Shown in pieces: positions 5,371 through 8,435 of a stretch of 8,435 nt of DNA. The DNA lies in NCBI RefSeq assembly GCF_004138495.1, contig NZ_ML142850.1, positions 564,248-572,682 on the forward strand. The letters are read 5' to 3'. The first letter of the stretch is position 1. Each line of letters opens with the position of its first letter. The translations under genes and the position numbers were made by a program. The notes beneath the pieces were generated by a model. That model saw only the letters and a program-made list of their open reading frames with translations, did no database searches and was not told the DNA's origin. The DNA is from Phytoactinopolyspora endophytica. GTDB taxonomy: Bacteria > Actinomycetota > Actinomycetes > Jiangellales > Jiangellaceae.

Positions 5371-8300
5371 CTGATCATCTCCCGCGTAGCCTCGTCGACG
5401 CCCACGTGCGGCGCCTGCGTGACACGACGTTGCTGACGGCTCTTCAGCAGGTTCGGTTGGAGGCGATCGTCGGTGTGCTGCGAGACGATGGCCTGTTTTT
5501 GCTTCGCGATGCTCTAGTTGCTGCTGAGTTCCCGGAAGGTGACGCGCGTGGGCAGGATGCGTTTCAGGACTTCCGCAAGAGGGTGAACCAGGCGGCGGTC
5601 GACGGCGGCGTCGATCTTCGGTTGGAGCTCGACTCGCGTAAAGTCTCCCCGGATCAGCGGTATGGCTGGTTCGACGGTGCCGATCTGGCTGATCAGGAGA
5701 TCGCTTCGTTCGCCGGCGCGACGGCGGGTCGTACGGACGTGGTCCATGCCGTAGATCAGGAGGTTGCCGAGCTGAGAGATTCTCGGCGCACACGTGTCTA
5801 CGTCAGCTTCCACGAACCAGTCGAGACGCGTGAATCGCGGAAAATGAGTGACCTTCTGGCGCAGCTGCGGGAATCTCTGGCGCTTCTCCCAGGCAATTGG
5901 GAGGTCGCGGACTGCACGTCCGTGGGGCTGGGCGAGGATCCCGACGCCACCCGTGCTCGGCTGTGGGAGCAGGCCGACGTCCGTGTAGTGCTGGTGTCAC
6001 CGGCATATCTGGCTAAAGACAGCACCGAACGAAGCCGAGTGCTTGACACGCCCGGTCCCGTCATTGGTTTCGCGTTCAGAGGGCTGCCGGACGGCCATCT
6101 GAGCCTCGGTCAGTTGCGTCTACATGACATCAGGCATCGCCAGCAGCCGTGGGATGAACTCAGGAACAGCCAACAGCGGCGGCGTTACGTTCAGGACCTC
6201 GTCGACGAAATCCGCCGCAGCGTCGTCGAACCATCAACCTCAGTCAAGCTCAGCGAGATTCGTGACACGGACCCACATTTGAAGCAGTGGTCGGCCGCCC
6301 TCGCCCACCGCAGGCGCGATACAGACAGCGAGCACCTGATAGAGGCCGACCTTGCAGAGGCAAGCCTGAGAGAGTCACACCTCGACGGCCCTGCCACATC
6401 GCGGGCGAAACCTCTATCCGCAGTGAGCCGGTTGATCGAGTGGGCGTGCGACCAAAGAGACGATGCGCCCCGGCTGTGCGCACTGCTCGGCGACGTCGGA
6501 ATGGGCAAGACAACCACGGTCAAGCTATTCACACGACGATTGCTCGGCGAACGCGACGCGGATGCCGCCCTGCCGTTACCGATTCTCTTCGACCTCAGAG
6601 ATGTCGACATCAGTGGTCTAGCAGGGAACATGTCGCTCGACTACATCCTGACGACGATGCTGAACGCGAATCGCCCACACGACGTCGCCGCCGAGCACCT
6701 GACCCCCAGGACCATCCTCGGGCGAATCAACCAGGGCAACACCGTTGTCATCTTCGATGGCCTTGACGAGGCACTTGTCCATCTCACACCGCACGAGAGG
6801 CAGCTGTTCACCAGACAGCTGTGGCGGGTGATGGACCAAGACTCGACCAGCAAACTCCTGCTGACATGCCGCACCCAGTACTTCCGCACCATCCGTGACG
6901 AGACGACCTACTTCACCGCAGAAGGCCGCGAGAAACTGCGCAGCGCGAGCTACCTAGCCTTAACGATGCTCCCGTTCCGCCCAGAGCAAATTCGCGAATA
7001 CCTGCGAACAAACCTCGAACGAGACGACGCACAGGTCAACGGTTTCCTCGACACGATCGCCGCAGTCCACAACCTGCCAGACCTGGCACAGCGTCCGCTG
7101 ACGCTGCGGTTCATCGCCGACCAAGTCGAGTTCATCGAGCGAGCCAAACTGGACGGCCGCACAGTGCACGCGGTGGACCTCTACCGTGAATTCGTCGATC
7201 GGTGGCTTTCACGCGACAGCGGAAAGCACAGCCTCCTGCCCGAGCACAAACAGCTGTTGATGGAGGAGATAGCGGCAGAACTATGGCGCTCGCAGAAGAA
7301 CTCCTGGGGCCCGACCGAGACGGAGGACTGGCTCCTGGAACTCCTCGACCAACGGCCCGACATCCAACGCCACTATCCACAGCGAGTACCCGACCTGTGG
7401 AAAGCAGACTTCCGCACAGCCACCTTCCTGTCCCGCACCAGCGACACATACTCCTTCGCCCACCGGTCCCTCGGCGAGTACTTACTCAGCCAGTACCTAT
7501 GCCGAACCCTCACAGACACCGAAGCCGACCGCGAGCGGCAGCTGGCGAAATTGTCCATGCCAGTGCCAAGCCCAGAAACTCTAGACTTCCTCGGACAGTC
7601 CATCTCCGGCCTCCCCGACACCGAGAGATCCCGAGCGCTTGCGACCTTAGGACAGATCCGGAACCGATACGTCCTACACGCCTCCGAACTCGCCTTCGCC
7701 TACGCGCTACACGCGGCCAAGCAAGACCATCCGCACCAGCCGCTCGCCGGCGTCCAACTACCCGGAGCACAGCTCGACGGCTGGACGATCGAAGCAGGGC
7801 AAAGGAAATCCGATACGGCCTTGTTGCCATTGCGCGAGGTCAACCTGGCCGGTGCATCGCTCAGAAGTGCAACACTGCGACAAGTCGACCTCACAGGCGC
7901 CATCCTTACTGACGCTGATCTGACTAATGCGGAATTCCACAACTCCAGACTCAGTTCAGCACGATTCGCGCGCGCCCGCGCCATAGGCACCGTCATGCGT
8001 AAATGCCAGGTATACGGCGCCAACCTGCACGAGGCTGTCGCATACCGAGCGCAGGCCCTTGCCTGCGAGCCGGCCTACGCAGAGGCGCCCGGCTGGATCG
8101 TCGCCCCGACGCCAGCAGCGCCCGACAAATCCGAAACCAATCTGTGTCAGCTCACCGGCCACACCGGCTGGGGCCGCGCGGTGGCGTACTCGCCAGACGG
8201 CACCCACCTCGCCACCGCCGGAGACGACCACACCGTGTGGCTGTGGGACACCGCCACCGGCGAACAGCTGCACCAACTCACATGCCACACCGACTGGGTC

Positions 8301-8435
8301 GAGGCGGTGGCATACTCGCCAGACGGCACCCACCTCGCCACCGCCGGGGACGACCACACCGTGCGGGTATGGGACACCGCCACCGGCGAACAGCGACATC
8401 AACTCACCGCCCACACCGACAGGGTCCAGGCGGTG
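5367..8435 (+). CDS. NLR-like STAND protein: TIR-like, NACHT NTPase, pentapeptide and WD40 repeats (3' end outside window)
   Basis: An uninterrupted frame of 1023 codons that runs off the window. Residues 1-140 are mainly helical and match no family I recognise. Residues 141-225 are TIR-like: RRTRVYVSFHE, then ADVRVVLVSPAYLAKD, with E221 a possible catalytic position. From about 366 comes a NACHT-type STAND NTPase with Walker A GDVGMGKTT (375-383), Walker B VVIFDGLDEAL (460-470), sensor LLLTCRTQYF (497-506) and the winged-helix signature FAHRSLGEYLLSQYL (697-711). Pentapeptide repeats fill 793-807 and 822-890. WD40 repeats start at 929. This is the layout of an immune switch: a repeat sensor detects a trigger, NACHT oligomerises, and TIR acts or recruits the TIR protein next door. 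Starts at ATG 5367, overlapping the upstream stop. Four in-frame TTA codons are unusual for high-GC actinobacteria. Phage defence is an inference. Confidence 0.88.
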   Translation, partial: MTDHLPRSLVDAHVRRLRDTTLLTALQQVRLEAIVGVLRDDGLFLLRDALVAAEFPEGDARGQDAFQDFRKRVNQAAVDGGVDLRLELDSRKVSPDQRYGWFDGADLADQEIASFAGATAGRTDVVHAVDQEVAELRDSRRTRVYVSFHEPVETRESRKMSDLLAQLRESLALLPGNWEVADCTSVGLGEDPDATRARLWEQADVRVVLVSPAYLAKDSTERSRVLDTPGPVIGFAFRGLPDGHLSLGQLRLHDIRHRQQPWDELRNSQQRRRYVQDLVDEIRRSVVEPSTSVKLSEIRDTDPHLKQWSAALAHRRRDTDSEHLIEADLAEASLRESHLDGPATSRAKPLSAVSRLIEWACDQRDDAPRLCALLGDVGMGKTTTVKLFTRRLLGERDADAALPLPILFDLRDVDISGLAGNMSLDYILTTMLNANRPHDVAAEHLTPRTILGRINQGNTVVIFDGLDEALVHLTPHERQLFTRQLWRVMDQDSTSKLLLTCRTQYFRTIRDETTYFTAEGREKLRSASYLALTMLPFRPEQIREYLRTNLERDDAQVNGFLDTIAAVHNLPDLAQRPLTLRFIADQVEFIERAKLDGRTVHAVDLYREFVDRWLSRDSGKHSLLPEHKQLLMEEIAAELWRSQKNSWGPTETEDWLLELLDQRPDIQRHYPQRVPDLWKADFRTATFLSRTSDTYSFAHRSLGEYLLSQYLCRTLTDTEADRERQLAKLSMPVPSPETLDFLGQSISGLPDTERSRALATLGQIRNRYVLHASELAFAYALHAAKQDHPHQPLAGVQLPGAQLDGWTIEAGQRKSDTALLPLREVNLAGASLRSATLRQVDLTGAILTDADLTNAEFHNSRLSSARFARARAIGTVMRKCQVYGANLHEAVAYRAQALACEPAYAEAPGWIVAPTPAAPDKSETNLCQLTGHTGWGRAVAYSPDGTHLATAGDDHTVWLWDTATGEQLHQLTCHTDWVEAVAYSPDGTHLATAGDDHTVRVWDTATGEQRHQLTAHTDRVQAV
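7743..8036 (+). repeat. Pentapeptide-repeat segment of the NLR-like protein
   Basis: Codons 793-807 read LAGVQ LPGAQ LDGWT. Codons 822-871 read as ten five-residue units: LREVN LAGAS LRSAT LRQVD and so on through LTDAD LTNAE to FARAR. A looser continuation ends near GANLHEAV (884-891). Leu or Phe at the centre and Ala two residues before the polar position fit the A(D/N)LXX pattern, which folds as a right-handed quadrilateral helix. A 14-residue non-repeat insert (808-821) interrupts it. It lies between the NACHT module and the WD40 repeats. Confidence 0.75.
8151..8435 (+). repeat. Tandem 126-bp WD40 repeats, near identical
   Basis: Two full units of 42 codons (8151-8276 and 8277-8402) and the start of a third (8403 onward) are visible. 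Each carries the HT...AVAYSPDGTHLATAGDDHTV core and ends WDTATGEQ. By hand count units 1 and 2 differ at 15 of 126 bases (about 88% identity). Most changes alter amino acids, clustered at unit positions 3, 6, 8, 9, 30, 31 and 40. The array continues past the window; a closed propeller would need about seven units. Confidence 0.9.

Noticed and set aside
7202..7912. 236-codon plus-strand frame inside the NLR gene
   Set aside because: Proline- and arginine-rich shadow of the main frame, which is open throughout and carries the conserved motifs.
7956..8414. Minus-strand frame with repeated GGGVP.PHGVVV motifs
   Set aside because: The apparent protein repeats are just the antisense reading of the WD40 repeats.
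8151..8435. CRISPR array or intergenic repeat array
   Set aside because: Repeats are 126 bp, contiguous without spacers, and in frame with the coding sequence as WD40 units.

Overview
The window is high-GC DNA with actinobacterial character: GC-rich codons, Shine-Dalgarno starts, and a mycolata-type IS256-family transposase remnant. I cannot name the species. It falls into three parts.

(1) Positions 1-2200 look like an ordinary metabolic region. A zinc-type medium-chain dehydrogenase (199-1230, +) converges on, and overlaps by 17 nt, an NADPH-type aldo/keto reductase (1214-2047, -). A second, degraded copy of the last ~28 codons of that reductase lies at 31-111, so the dehydrogenase is bracketed by a direct repeat of reductase 3' ends. 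A decayed, frameshifted gene of unknown function follows at about 2199-2760 (-).

(2) Positions 2830-3005 look like one end of an integrated element. There is a 3' half of a tRNA-Val (anticodon loop to acceptor, - strand) with no 5' half, which is the expected form of a reconstituted att site. Beside it are a perfect 12-bp inverted repeat, four CCGTT boxes at exact 10-bp spacing and a duplicated TGCTCCCAA. The geometry puts the element to the right. No integrase is visible. A nitrilase-superfamily amidohydrolase (3175-4080, -) and an internally deleted, frameshifted IS256-family element (about 4157-4542) come next.

(3) Positions 4790-8435 hold the most interesting content, a two-gene immune-type operon. 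A consensus-like promoter and a palindromic leader precede a small TIR-domain protein (4861-5370). Its stop overlaps, as ATGA, the start of a very long open frame (5367 to beyond the window end, at least 1023 codons). That protein has an unassigned N-terminal domain, a TIR-like domain, a NACHT-type STAND NTPase, pentapeptide repeats and WD40 repeats. This is the architecture of a bacterial NLR-like protein (effector, NTPase switch, repeat sensor). It sits in a putative mobile island next to a free-standing TIR protein, which makes an abortive-infection or anti-phage role the leading inference. The WD40 units are about 88% identical at the DNA level, and third-position base use changes within the gene, suggesting a modular and recently rearranged sensor.
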